NCBI RefSeq assembly: GCF_000429085.1 | Contig: NZ_AUBE01000001.1 | Coordinates: forward strand, 434,001-498,000 | Reading direction: 5' to 3' | From: Streptomyces flavidovirens DSM 40150 | GTDB lineage: Bacteria; Actinomycetota; Actinomycetes; Streptomycetales; Streptomycetaceae | DNA length: 64,000 nt | Part shown: positions 26,844-36,894 of the stretch, in pieces | Layout: every line of letters starts with the position of its first letter | Numbering within the stretch: position 1 is the first letter of the stretch | Position numbers and translations under genes: made by a program | Notes under the pieces: model-generated | What the model saw: only the letters and a program-made list of their open reading frames with translations | Database searches by the model: none | Told to the model about the DNA's origin: nothing

Positions 26844-28541
26844 ATGAGCCAGGACGGCGGACAGGGCCGCTACGCGGGCGGCTCGGTCGCGGGCGGGCGG
26901 TACCAGCTGCGCGACCTGCTCGGAGAAGGCGGCATGGCGTCGGTGTACCTCGCGTACGACTCCGCACTCGACCGCCAGGTCGCCATCAAGACGCTGCACA
27001 CGGAACTGGGGCGCGAACAGTCGTTCCGCGAACGGTTCCGCCGCGAGGCGCAGGCGGTCGCCAAGCTTTCCCACACCAACATCGTCTCCGTCTTCGACAC
27101 CGGCGAGGACGAGCTGGACGGCGCGCTGATGCCGTACATCGTCATGGAGTACGTCGAGGGGCAGCCGCTCGGCTCCGTACTCCAGGCGGACATCGAGCAG
27201 TACGGCGCCATGCCCACCGACAAAGCGCTCAAGATCACATCGGATGTGCTGGCCGCGCTGGAGACCAGTCACGAAATGGGCCTGGTCCACCGCGACATCA
27301 AGCCCGGCAACGTGATGATGAGCAAGCGCAATGTCGTCAAGGTCATGGACTTCGGCATCGCGCGCGCCATGCAGTCCGGTGTCACGTCGATGACGCAGAC
27401 CGGCATGGTCGTCGGTACGCCGCAGTATCTGTCGCCCGAGCAGGCGCTGGGGCGCGGGGTCGACGCGCGCTCCGACCTGTACTCGGTCGGCATCATGCTG
27501 TTCCAGTTGGTGACGGGGCGGCTGCCGTTCGACGCGGATTCGCCGCTCGCCATCGCGTACGCGCACGTCCAGGAGGAGCCGGTGGCTCCTTCGTCGATCA
27601 ACCGGTCGGTCCCGCCCGGCGTCGACGCGCTGGTCGCGCGGGCGCTGAAGAAGAACCCGAACGAGCGCTTCCCGAGCGCCGCCGCGATGCGCGACGAGTG
27701 CGCGCGGGTGTCGGGTTCCGGCCAGGCGGGCGCCGCGCCGGTGATCATCGCCGGCGGTCCCTCGCAGAGCGGGTCCGGGGTCGGTTCCGCCGTCTTCCCG
27801 CCGGTCGACCAGGGGGGTTACCCGCAGAGCGGCAACGTCCAGACGCCCTACCAGCCGACGCCGCCGCCGGGACCGTACGGACCGCACACGCCCGCTCCCG
27901 GCCACGCGCAGCCTGCGTACGGGTATCCGACGCCGGCGCCGGCGCAGGCTCCGTACGCGACGCACGGCATGCAGCAGCACGGCGGACAGCACCAGAGCGG
28001 GCAGCACCAGGGTGGGCAGACGCCTCCGCCGTACGCGATGTCGCCCAGTACGTCGCCGAATCCGGGCGGCAGTGGCGGCGGGGGTGGCGGCGGTGGCCGG
28101 AACATGCCGGTGATCGTGGGGGCGATCACGGTCGTACTGCTGGCGATCGGCGGCGTGATCACCGCGATCTCCCTCAAGGACGACTCCAAGGGCGGCGACG
28201 TGACGACCGACGACCCGCCGCAGAGCGAGGTGGCGGCGAAGCCCGGCTACAAGGGCCCTGACCGCAGCCGGACGATGGAGACCACGGACTGCTCGCCGGG
28301 CAGGGAATCGGCGACCGACCCGGAGAAGGTCGAGGTGCCGAGCTTCCTCTACAAGGACCTCCGCTCGGTCAAGCTGTGCCTCCAGGCGGCGAACTGGAAG
28401 ATCAAGGAGACGAGGGTCGACAACCCCACCTGGGGCGAGGACATCGTGCTCAACCAGTACCCCAAGAGCGGCTCCGACATCGACCCCGAGGACGCCACGA
28501 TCGAGGTCGAGGTCTCCACCGGCAACCCGCCCTCGGACTAG
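26844..28541 (+). CDS. PASTA-type membrane Ser/Thr protein kinase
   Basis: 565 residues. Kinase domain (about 20-280) with GEGGMASVY, Lys49 in VAIK, HRDIKPGN near 149, DFG, and TSMTQTGMVVGTPQYLSPEQ. Then a long Pro/Gln/Gly/His-rich cytoplasmic linker, a poly-Gly run, one transmembrane helix (about 420-444, VIVGAITVVLLAIGGVITAI) and an extracytoplasmic region. That region has a single PASTA domain (about 496-562, VEVPSFLYKDLRSVKLCLQ ... DATIEVEVSTG) that probably senses peptidoglycan fragments. Two extracytoplasmic Cys (TTDCSPG, KLCLQ) could pair. It is divergent from the other kinase. The similar catalytic domains suggest an old local duplication. Confidence 0.95.
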   Translation: MSQDGGQGRYAGGSVAGGRYQLRDLLGEGGMASVYLAYDSALDRQVAIKTLHTELGREQSFRERFRREAQAVAKLSHTNIVSVFDTGEDELDGALMPYIVMEYVEGQPLGSVLQADIEQYGAMPTDKALKITSDVLAALETSHEMGLVHRDIKPGNVMMSKRNVVKVMDFGIARAMQSGVTSMTQTGMVVGTPQYLSPEQALGRGVDARSDLYSVGIMLFQLVTGRLPFDADSPLAIAYAHVQEEPVAPSSINRSVPPGVDALVARALKKNPNERFPSAAAMRDECARVSGSGQAGAAPVIIAGGPSQSGSGVGSAVFPPVDQGGYPQSGNVQTPYQPTPPPGPYGPHTPAPGHAQPAYGYPTPAPAQAPYATHGMQQHGGQHQSGQHQGGQTPPPYAMSPSTSPNPGGSGGGGGGGGRNMPVIVGAITVVLLAIGGVITAISLKDDSKGGDVTTDDPPQSEVAAKPGYKGPDRSRTMETTDCSPGRESATDPEKVEVPSFLYKDLRSVKLCLQAANWKIKETRVDNPTWGEDIVLNQYPKSGSDIDPEDATIEVEVSTGNPPSD

Positions 28542-28576
28542 GCCGAACGCTCGCGCGGACCGGCTGGGACGCGTGC

Positions 28577-28613
28577 GGGGCCCGGTGCGCTTCGTGCGCG
28601 CCGGGCCCCTTTC
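28577..28613 (+). terminator. hairpin terminator after PASTA kinase
   Basis: Left arm GGGGCCCGGTGCGC (28577-28590), loop TTCGT, right arm GCGCGCCGGGCCCC (28596-28609), one G-U pair, then TTTC. It lies 36 bp past the kinase stop. Confidence 0.85.
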
Positions 28614-28731
28614 GTGTGACCCGGCGTGCCGGACACGGTGCGGCGTGTGACGCTGAGTCCGTTGTCTCAGTTGTCTCAGTGGTCCGGCTCACCTCGTGGT
28701 CGGGCGCGTTCGGGTCAGGAGGCGGAATCCC

Positions 28732-29394
28732 ATGGCTGTCCGGTTCGCAGCGGTGGGGGTGGCGGTGGTGCTGATGCTGCCGGTTTCGGGGGCGTACGCA
28801 GAGGAGCACCCGCCGGGGCCTGTGCCCGCGTCCACGTCCGGGCCGGCGGCGATCCCGGACGACGCCGAAGAGCGCGAGCTGCTGCCGGGCGCCGGAGCGC
28901 CGGACATGCCGGAAGGGCCCTACGCCTCCGCCGCCCCGCCCGCCGAGAGCCTGGCGGGGCGGTCGGCCGGTGAGGGGCGCGAGCGGCCGGGTAGGGCACC
29001 GGAGAAGAGCGCGGAGCCGAGCGAGGGCGAGGAGGCGGGTGAGGAGGCGGGTGAGGAGGCGTCCCCGAGCGGCAGCGCCAGCCCGTCGGGCAGCCCTCGG
29101 GGCACGCCCAGCCCGTCCGCGTCCGGCTCCGCCTCCGCGTCGGCGAGCGCCTCGGCCACCCCCCGCAAGTCGTACGCGCCGAATCGCCGGGACGTACACG
29201 AAGAGGCGCTGGAGGACCCCGCGCACGAGCCGGCCGCGTCGCCCCCCGACTCGCCGGGCGGCGCGCACGAGGGGTCCGAGCAGGTCGTGGCGCAGTCCGA
29301 CCCGCTGGGCGTGCATGTGCTGCCGCTGGGAGCGGGGCTCACTCTGGTCGGACTGGGGCTGGGGTTCCTGGGGCTTCGGCTGCGGCGCGGCTGA
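28732..29394 (+). CDS. secreted/anchored low-complexity protein, unknown function
   Basis: 220 residues from ATG 28732 after an AGGAGGCGG ribosome site. N-terminal signal peptide (MAVRFAAVGVAVVLMLPVSGAYA, cleavage likely after AYA). Then a disordered region rich in Pro, Glu and Ser-Ala ([20 protein letters not shown]). It ends with a hydrophobic segment and basic tail (LPLGAGLTLVGLGLGFLGLRLRRG). This looks like a membrane-anchored wall-spanning protein without LPxTG. It may act with the kinase upstream, but that is only proximity. Confidence 0.75.
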   Translation: MAVRFAAVGVAVVLMLPVSGAYAEEHPPGPVPASTSGPAAIPDDAEERELLPGAGAPDMPEGPYASAAPPAESLAGRSAGEGRERPGRAPEKSAEPSEGEEAGEEAGEEASPSGSASPSGSPRGTPSPSASGSASASASASATPRKSYAPNRRDVHEEALEDPAHEPAASPPDSPGGAHEGSEQVVAQSDPLGVHVLPLGAGLTLVGLGLGFLGLRLRRG

Positions 29395-29524
29395 GCGGTC
29401 GTACGGTCGGTCCCCCTGCGGCTGTCTCCCGGCTGTCCCTTGGCTATCCCTCGGTCGTCCTGCGGCCGTCCCTCTCAAGACCTACGCGCGGCGTCCCTCT
29501 CAGGGCGGTTGTGGCTTTGCCAAC

Positions 29525-29548
29525 ATACTCGGTATACATACTCGGTAT
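29525..29548. promoter_or_regulatory. tandem operators ATAC-TCG-GTAT overlapping padR start codon
   Basis: Two identical 11-bp inverted repeats, ATACTCGGTAT at 29525-29535 and 29538-29548, 13-bp period. The second overlaps the ATG of padR (29547-29549). No ribosome site precedes that ATG, which points to a leaderless, autoregulated transcript. Confidence 0.7.
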
Positions 29549-30236
29549 GTCGATCCGTCACGGGCTGCTTGCCCTCCTTGAGCACGGGCCCCGTTACGGC
29601 TCCCAGTTGCGTACCGAGTTCGAGTCGCGCACCGGCGCGACCTGGCCCCTCAACGTCGGCCAGGTCTATACGACCCTGGGCCGTCTCGAACGCGACGGCA
29701 TGGTCGTCCAGGACGGCGAGGACGGATCCGGCCACGCGCTCTACGCGATCACGGAGGCGGGGCGCGGTGAGCTCAGGAGCTGGTTCGAGCGGCCCGTCGA
29801 CCGTGCCAGCCCGCCCCGCGACGAGCTGGCCATCAAGCTCGCCATGGCCGTCGGCGCCCCCGGAGTCGACATCCGGGCCGTCATCCAGGCCCAGCGCCAC
29901 GCCACCCTCAGGGCGATGCAGGACTACACGCGCCTGAAGGCCCGGGCCCTCGTCGCCGTCGAGGGTTCGGACGGCGAGAAGGCGCGCGACGACGTCGCCT
30001 GGCTGCTCGTACTGGAACAGCTCATCTTCCAGACCGAGGCCGAGGCACGCTGGCTCGACCACTCCGAGTCCCGGCTCGCCCGGCTCTCCGCGACGGCCGC
30101 GCGCAGGGCCGGGAACACTCCTGCGGCCGCGTCACCCGGCACGGCTGCCGGGGAAGACCCGCTCGCCCCAGCCGTCAGCACCACCGATACCGGAACCGCT
30201 CGCAACACCTCGACGTCTCGCAGCGCACGGCGATAA
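29547..30236 (+). CDS. PadR family transcriptional regulator
   Basis: 229 residues from ATG 29547 (MSIRHGLLALLEHGPRYGSQ). N-terminal PadR winged helix (about 1-80, with VYTTLGRLERDGMVVQD and YAITEAGRGEL), then a C-terminal dimerisation region (about 95-175) and a disordered Ser/Thr/Ala tail. PadR proteins commonly repress a neighbouring exporter. Here a MacB-like ABC pair follows 44 bp downstream in the same direction. Tandem palindromes sit on the start codon, so autorepression and control of the whole operon are likely. Confidence 0.93.
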   Translation: MSIRHGLLALLEHGPRYGSQLRTEFESRTGATWPLNVGQVYTTLGRLERDGMVVQDGEDGSGHALYAITEAGRGELRSWFERPVDRASPPRDELAIKLAMAVGAPGVDIRAVIQAQRHATLRAMQDYTRLKARALVAVEGSDGEKARDDVAWLLVLEQLIFQTEAEARWLDHSESRLARLSATAARRAGNTPAAASPGTAAGEDPLAPAVSTTDTGTARNTSTSRSARR

Positions 30237-30280
30237 GCCGCGTCGCAACACGACCATCCCGTCCCAGGGGGGACCCCTTC

Positions 30281-31068
<788 letters not shown>

Positions 31069-31072
<4 letters not shown>

Positions 31073-33909
31073 ACCGCTGGTACCACTCATGGGTGGCGGC
31101 GGTGCGCATCGCCCGCCGTGACGCCTGGCGCTTCAAGGGCCGCAGCTCCCTCGTACTCGCCATGATCGCCCTGCCGATCCTGGGCGTCAGCGCCGCGGAT
31201 GTGACCCTGCGCAGCGCGGACCTCTCGGCCGAGCAGAAGATGGAACGCGGGCTTGGCGCCGCCGACGCCCGCATGAGCGACCCCGGCATGGGCGGCGTGC
31301 CGATCCTCCAGGCCCCCGACGGCTTCAACAAGGCGCCGGTGAAGGACTACGGAGAGGGAATCTGGCCCGAGGGTCCCGGTGACATCCGGGCCGCCTTCCC
31401 GGCGGGCGCCAAGACGCTCAAGGACTCGAACGGCAGCGGCAAGCTCCGTACCGGGCACGGCCTGCTCAACGCCGTGATCCACGAGCTGGACGCGACCGAC
31501 CCGATGACCAGGGGCATGATGACCCTCGAAGAGGGCCGGTTCCCCGCCAAGGCCGGCGAGGTCGCCGCGACCACCCACTTCCTTCAGGCCGGCGGCCTGA
31601 AGGTGGGCTCGACGGTCGCCGCCCGCGGGCTCGACACCGAGTACCGGATCGTCGGCTCGTACGAACTCCCCGACGCGCTGAAGGCGGACGAGGTACTCGC
31701 CCCGCCCGGCACCTTCCTGGCGCCGCTCGACAAGGCGCTGAAGGCCGACGACCTGCCCGGCGCGGAGACCAGCAGCACGTACCTGGTCTCCGTCGGCGGC
31801 GACGGTTTCACGTGGAACATGGTCAAAAAGGCCAACAGCCAAGGCATTTCGGTCATTTCGCGGGCCGTCGCCCTCAACCCTCCCGCCAACTCCGACGTGC
31901 CGCTGTACCAGCAGGACGGCTGGTCCAACTACCAGCAGAGCGCGGCGTCCGAAGCCGCGGCGCTCGCCGTCGTCGCCACCGTCGTCGGCCTCGCCATGCT
32001 GGAGATCTGCCTGCTGGCCGGCCCCGCGTTCGCTGTCGGCGCCCGGCGCTCCGCACGCCAGCTCGGCCTCGTCGGCGCGAACGGCGGCGACCGCCGCCAC
32101 ATCCGCGCCATCGTGCTCTCCGGCGGCCTGGTCATCGGCGTCGCCGCAGCGGTCGTCGGCACCGTCCTCGGCCTGCTCCTCACCTTCGCGCTGCGGCCGC
32201 TGCTCGAGGACTACATGGGCAAGCGGTTCGGCAGCTTCGATGTCCGCCCGCTGGAGCTGATCGGCATCGGCCTGCTCGCCGTCCTCACCGGCCTGCTCGC
32301 CGCGATCGTCCCGGCCATCACCTCGTCCCGGCAGTCCGTACTGGCCTCGCTGACCGGCCGCCGCGGGGTACGCCGCTCCAGCCGCGTCCTGCCCGTCATC
32401 GGCCTGATCGCGGCCGGCCTGGGCATCACCATCACCCTGTACGGCGCCACCGCCACCGACAACGTCGCCGTCGTCGCCGGCGGCAGCGCCCTCGCCGAGC
32501 TGGGCATCGTCGCGCTCACCCCCGCCCTGGTCGGCCTCTTCGGCAAGCTCGGCAGGTGGCTGCCGCTGTCCCCGCGCCTCGCCCTGCGCGACGCCGTACG
32601 CAACCGGGGCCGAACGGCCCCCGCCGTCGCCGCCGTGCTGGCCGCCGTCGCGGGCACCGTCGCGGTGGCGACGTACACCGCCAGCGACGACGTCCAGCAG
32701 CGCGCCGCGTACGAGGCGCGCCTCCCGCACGGCGTGGTGACCGTGCTGAACGCCGAGGGCGGCGGCCGTGACGTGCCGGCCATCCGCGCGGCCGTCCAGA
32801 AGCACTTCCCCGTCGACGTACGCGCCGACGTCGACCGGATCGTCGTGGGCAACGCCGGCTGCACGCCGTACAGCGACGCCAAGGGCTGCGGACGGTACGA
32901 GATCTTCACGCCCAAGGACAACCGCTGCGCCCTGTGGGCGGAGGGCACTCCGGGCTCGAAGGAGCTCACGCCCGCCGAGCGCCGCAAGCTGTCGAAGGAC
33001 TGGCGCTGCGAGGAGAACGGGCAGTACGCCGAGTACGACGTCCTCGTGGCCGACGAGAAGCTGCTGTCGGTCCTCGCGGTCGACGACCCGGCCGCCTTCA
33101 GCGCCCTCAAGAGCGGCAAGGCGGTCTCCTTCGACCGGCGCAACGTCGAGAAGGGCCAGGTCGGCATCAAGCTGATCACCGACACCGACAAGGCCGACCT
33201 GATGGTGCAGAAGGGCAAGGACGCCCCTGGCGAGATCAAGCTCTTCCCCGTCCACCAGGCCCCGCAGTCGGCCACGGCGTACGGACTCAAGGTCATCCTG
33301 CCCGCCCCGGCGGCAAAGGCCGCCGGGCTCAACACCGCACCGGTCGGCGCGTACTTCTCGACCGACGAACTGCCGAACAGCACGCAGCAGCAGAAGCTCG
33401 AAGCGGCGCTCGACGCGCTGGGCACCGACGGCGGCCTGTACGTCGAAGAGGGCTACACCAGCGACAACAGCATCGAACTGCTGGCCCTGGCCATCTTTGC
33501 CGGACTCGTCACCATCGGCGCGGCAGGCATCGCCACGGGCCTCGCCCAGACCGACGCCGAGCCCGACCTCAAGACCCTCGCCGCGGTCGGCGCGCCCCCG
33601 CGGGTGCGCAGGACGCTGAGCGGTTTCCAGTGCGGGGTGGTCGCCGCGATGGGCGTGGCGCTCGGCTCGGCGGCGGGCGTACTGCCCGCGATCGGGCTGC
33701 GGCTGACCGAGGAACGCCAGCAGCTCAAGTGGTACGAGGAGGCCCTGGACGCCGGTATGGGTGGCGTCAACGACGCGCCGTACGTCCCGATCGTCGTCCC
33801 CTGGGAAACCCTCGCGGCGCTGCTCGTCGCCGTACCCGTGGGCGCGGCGCTCCTCGCCGCACTCGTCACCAGGTCCCGCACCGCGGTGGCGCGGCGCGCG
33901 GCGGGCTGA
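31069..33909 (+). CDS. FtsX-like ABC transporter permease
   Basis: 946 residues. One N-terminal transmembrane segment, a periplasmic-type domain, then a hydrophobic block (about 300-490) with three FtsX-core helices plus an additional pair. A second large extracytoplasmic domain (about 545-800) contains Cys (NAGCTPYSDAKGCGRY, NRCALW, DWRCEEN). A final helical block follows (about 805-945). This ten-helix double-FtsX layout is common in Streptomyces exporters. It carries an in-gene near-parS sequence at 31805-31818. A strong terminator follows. Confidence 0.93.
31805..31818. other. near-consensus parS-like site inside permease gene
   Basis: GTTTCACGTGGAAC, one mismatch from the Streptomyces parS consensus GTTTCACGTGAAAC. 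The right half matches the GTGGAAC form seen in other bacteria. It could be a weaker ParB site. Confidence 0.45.
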
Positions 33910-33927
33910 CACACGCGGTTGATTTCC

Positions 33928-33967
33928 GTGCCCCCGCACAGGGTGGATCACCCCTGTGCGGGGGCAC
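33928..33967 (+). terminator. 16-bp perfect hairpin terminator of the PadR-ABC operon
   Basis: Left arm GTGCCCCCGCACAGGG (33928-33943), 8-nt loop, exact complement at 33952-33967. It starts 19 bp past the permease stop. Confidence 0.88.
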
Positions 33968-34004
33968 ACCGTGTGGTGACGCAGGTGTACGAGAGAATGG
34001 CTTC

Positions 34005-34544
34005 ATGGAGATGCCGAGGAGTGAACGGTCGCAGGAGAGCCCCCATGTCCTGGTCGTAGGGCAGGACGGAATGGCTCTCGGCGGCGCGGACGACGAGTCG
34101 CGCGAGGTGCCAGTGACAGAGATGGTCGAACAGCCCGCAAAGGTCATGCGCATCGGCAGCATGATCAAGCAACTCCTGGAGGAAGTACGGGCGGCTCCTC
34201 TCGACGAGGCGAGCCGGGTACGGCTGAAGGACATCCACGCCAGCTCGGTCAAGGAACTCGAAGACGGCCTCGCGCCCGAGCTCGTCGAGGAGTTGGAGCG
34301 GCTCTCCCTGCCGTTCACGGACGAGGCGATTCCGTCCGAGGCGGAACTGCGCATCGCGCAGGCCCAGTTGGTCGGGTGGCTCGAAGGCCTTTTCCACGGC
34401 ATCCAGACGGCGCTCTTCGCCCAGCAGATGGCGGCGCGGGCGCAGTTGGAGCAGATGCGGCGCGCGCTTCCGCCGGGCGCGAGCCACGAGGACGACGGCC
34501 AGGAGGACGGTCACGGGCCGGTGCGCTCGGGCCCGTACCTCTGA
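34005..34544 (+). CDS. bpa: bacterial proteasome activator
   Basis: 179 residues from ATG 34005. The helical core (about 40-150: KVMRIGSMIKQLLEEVRAAPLDEASRVRLKDIHASSVKELEDGL ... GWLEGLFHGIQTALFAQQMAARAQLEQMRRALPPG, read in parts) is the Bpa/PafE (DUF2587) four-helix bundle. Bpa forms a dodecameric ring that opens the 20S proteasome for ATP-independent degradation. The C-terminal tail that docks to the proteasome is usually GQYL; here it reads GPYL, a conservative but notable change. The last codons and stop begin a tandem repeat (34533-34614). No proteasome genes are nearby. Confidence 0.93.
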   Translation: MEMPRSERSQESPHVLVVGQDGMALGGADDESREVPVTEMVEQPAKVMRIGSMIKQLLEEVRAAPLDEASRVRLKDIHASSVKELEDGLAPELVEELERLSLPFTDEAIPSEAELRIAQAQLVGWLEGLFHGIQTALFAQQMAARAQLEQMRRALPPGASHEDDGQEDGHGPVRSGPYL

Positions 34545-34614
34545 GCCCCCGTACCTCTGCACTCGCAACTCTGAGCTCGTATCTCTGAGCTCGTATCTCT
34601 GAGCTTTTGTCAGG
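34533..34614 (+). repeat. tandem repeat of bpa stop region
   Basis: About five copies of TACCTCTGAGC-like units (TATCTCTGAGCTCG in the best two). The first is the end of bpa including its TGA (34542-34544). Period 14-17 bp. Confidence 0.75.
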
Positions 34615-34623
34615 GGTGACCGG

Positions 34624-34660
34624 AGGCCCGCACTGCCATGACGGCGGTGCGGGCCTTTCT
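34624..34660. terminator. bidirectional hairpin terminator
   Basis: AGGCCCGCAC (34624-34633) pairs with GTGCGGGCCT (34647-34656), with an inner GCC/GGC extension and loop ATGAC, followed by TTTCT. It lies between the convergent bpa and quinone oxidoreductase genes. Confidence 0.88.
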
Positions 34661-34689
34661 CATGCGTGCTTTCCCGGCATCCCGGCCGC

Positions 34690-35670
34690 TCAGCCCGTCG
34701 TCAGCAGGATCTTGCCGACATGGTCGCCCGCCTCCAGCGCCCGGTGGGCCTCCGCCGCCTCGGCCATCGGCACGACGCGGTCCACGACGGGGCGCACACG
34801 GCCGGTACTGATCAGCGGCCAGACGTGCTCCCGTACGGCCGAGACGATCGCCGCCTTCTCGCCCAGCGGGCGTGCCCGCAGCGTCGTCGCCGTGATCGCG
34901 GCGCGCTTCTTCATCAGCGCGCTCAGGTTGATCTCGCCCTTCACACCGCCCTGCATCCCGATGATCGCGAGGCGGCCGTTGACGGCGAGCGCCTTCACAT
35001 TCCGGTCCAGGTACTTGGCGCCGATGATGTCGAGAATGACGTCCGCCCCGGCCCCGTCGGTGGCCTTGCGGAGCTCCTGTACGAAGTCCTGCTCGCGGTA
35101 GTCGATGAGGATGTCGGCGCCCAGCTCCGCGCACCGTGCCAGCTTCTGCGGACTGCCCGCGGTGACCGCGACCCGCGCGCCGACCGCCTTGGCGAGCTGG
35201 ATCGCCATCGTGCCGATGCCGCTCGCGCCGCCGTGCAGCAGCAGCGTCTCGCCCGGCCGCAGGTGGGCGATCATGAAGACGTTCGACCAGACCGTCGAGG
35301 TCGTCTCGGGCAGGGAAGCCGCCGTAACGAGGTCCATGCCGCCGGGCACCGGCAGCAGCTGCCCCGCCGGTACGACGACCTTCTCGGCGTACCCGCCGCC
35401 GGTCAGCAGCGCACACACCTCGTCGCCGACCGACCAGCCCGAGACACCGGGCCCCAGGGCGGCGATCCGCCCGGAGCATTCGAGGCCGGGGTACGGCGAC
35501 GAGCCGGGCGGCGGGTCGTAGAAGCCCTGGCGTTGCAGCAGGTCGGCGCGGTTGACGGCGCTCGCGACGACCTCGACGAGGACCTCGCCCTCACCGGGTA
35601 CGGGATCGGGGACCTGCGCCCATACGAGCGCCTCGGGGCCACCGGGTTCAGGGATCGTGATCGCATACAT
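34690..35670 (-). CDS. NAD(P)H-quinone oxidoreductase, PIG3-like medium-chain reductase
   Basis: 326 residues, zinc-free MDR superfamily. N-terminal GroES-like domain (SAVNRADLLQRQGFYDPPPG is the PIG3/quinone reductase signature) and a Rossmann domain with GGASGIGTMAIQLAK for NADPH. C-terminal AHRALEAGDHVGKILL. Probably a one-electron quinone reductase or detoxifying reductase. Monocistronic; convergent with bpa across a shared terminator. Confidence 0.92.
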   Translation of the reverse strand: MYAITIPEPGGPEALVWAQVPDPVPGEGEVLVEVVASAVNRADLLQRQGFYDPPPGSSPYPGLECSGRIAALGPGVSGWSVGDEVCALLTGGGYAEKVVVPAGQLLPVPGGMDLVTAASLPETTSTVWSNVFMIAHLRPGETLLLHGGASGIGTMAIQLAKAVGARVAVTAGSPQKLARCAELGADILIDYREQDFVQELRKATDGAGADVILDIIGAKYLDRNVKALAVNGRLAIIGMQGGVKGEINLSALMKKRAAITATTLRARPLGEKAAIVSAVREHVWPLISTGRVRPVVDRVVPMAEAAEAHRALEAGDHVGKILLTTG

Positions 35671-35728
35671 GGCCGCGAGGCTACTCCGAACCGGTAGGAA
35701 CCACTCCGGCTCCCCGGTCGGTCCGGCG

Positions 35729-35803
35729 CTCCGTCACCCCGGTCTCCGGGGCTGCGGGCCTCCGTCACTCCCCGTCTCCAGGTCTCCGGGGCTCCGTCAC
35801 TCC
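35729..35803 (-). repeat. 31-32 bp repeats carrying the channel gene's stop codon
   Basis: CTCCGTCACYCC occurs at 35729, 35760 and 35792. The 35792 copy contains the K+ channel stop (TCA at 35797-35799). GGTCTCCGGGGCT recurs between them (35741-35753 and 35781-35793). Confidence 0.75.
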
Positions 35804-36894
35804 GGCGCGGTCACCCGCATTTCCCCCGCGGTCGCGGCGCCGGGCGAAGCGCGCACGATGGTGATCACCCGGTCGGTCAGCTGGAGCGGGCTGGCCTCGG
35901 GGTCGTCGTAACCGAGCAGCCGGTGGCCGCGCAGGACGCTGACCACCAGGTCGTCGGTCTCCCGTACGTTCCGCCCCACCTCGGCCTTTATCACCGGCCG
36001 TTCGATGAGATCGAGACCGCTGCCCTGCTGGATCAGGTCCTCCATCACCGTGCCGGCGCTCGGGCTGAGCACGGAAAGGCCGAGGAGACGGCCGGCCGCG
36101 CTGGCGCTGGTGATGACGGCGTCGGCGCCCGACTGGCGCAGCAGCGGCGCGTTCTCCTCCTCGCGGACCGCGGCGACGATCTTCGCGCCCCGGTTGAGCT
36201 GGCGCGCGGTGAGCGTGACCAGGACCGCCGTGTCGTCGCGCTGGGTCGAGATGACGATCTGGCGGGCCCGCTGGACTTCGGCGCGCAGCAGTACGTCGCT
36301 GCGGGTCGCGTCGCCGAGGACACCCGTGAACCCGTCGGCGTTGGCCGCTTCGATGACCTTGGCACTCGGGTCGACGACCACGATCTGCTCTTTCCTGAGC
36401 CCCGTGGCGGCCAGGGTCTGGATCGCGGAACGGCCCTTGGTGCCGAACCCGACAATGACGGTGTGGTCGCGCAACTGGGCCCTCCAGCGGTTCAGCCGCC
36501 ACTCCTCCCGCGTCCTCTCCGTGAGGACTTCGAGAGTGGTGCCGACCAGGATGATCAGAAAGAGCACGCGCAGCGGCGTCACCAGCAGCACATTGGTGAG
36601 CCTGGCGCTGTCGCTGTGCGGCACGATGTCTCCGTACCCCGTCGTGGAGAGGGTCACGGTGGAGTAGTAGACGGCGTCGAGGAAGTCGATGCTGTCGTCG
36701 GCGTTGTCGTGGTAGCCGGCGCGGTCGAAGTAGACGATGAACACCGTCAGCACCAGGACTCCCAGCGCCATCAGCAGCCGCTTGCCGACCTGCCGCAGCG
36801 GGCGGTCGACGATACGGCGTGGCAGCCTGATCCGAGCGGTGACGAGATGCTCGCCGGCGTGCCTGGCCATCGCATCGTGGCCGGGAAGTTTCAC
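35797..36894 (-). CDS. two-helix potassium channel with RCK/TrkA-N domain
   Basis: 365 residues. First helix (about 38-58, LLMALGVLVLTVFIVYF), pore helix and selectivity filter TLSTTGYGDIVP, second helix (about 100-122, VLLVTPLRVLFLIILVGTTLEVL). Then a cytoplasmic RCK/TrkA-N Rossmann domain (VIVGFGTKGRSAIQTLAATG) and a C-terminal part. This is a Kch-like ligand-gated K+ channel. Starts at GTG 36894, overlapping the moeA stop by four bases inside a perfect parS motif. The pairing with molybdenum cofactor genes has no obvious functional reason. Confidence 0.93.
   Translation of the reverse strand: MKLPGHDAMARHAGEHLVTARIRLPRRIVDRPLRQVGKRLLMALGVLVLTVFIVYFDRAGYHDNADDSIDFLDAVYYSTVTLSTTGYGDIVPHSDSARLTNVLLVTPLRVLFLIILVGTTLEVLTERTREEWRLNRWRAQLRDHTVIVGFGTKGRSAIQTLAATGLRKEQIVVVDPSAKVIEAANADGFTGVLGDATRSDVLLRAEVQRARQIVISTQRDDTAVLVTLTARQLNRGAKIVAAVREEENAPLLRQSGADAVITSASAAGRLLGLSVLSPSAGTVMEDLIQQGSGLDLIERPVIKAEVGRNVRETDDLVVSVLRGHRLLGYDDPEASPLQLTDRVITIVRASPGAATAGEMRVTAPE

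Noticed and set aside
31087..33969. 960-codon open frame antisense to the ABC permease
   Set aside because: Third-position GC bias makes stop-free antisense frames common here. The translation is Arg/Gly/Asp-rich low complexity with no domain, while the plus-strand frame is a clear FtsX permease.
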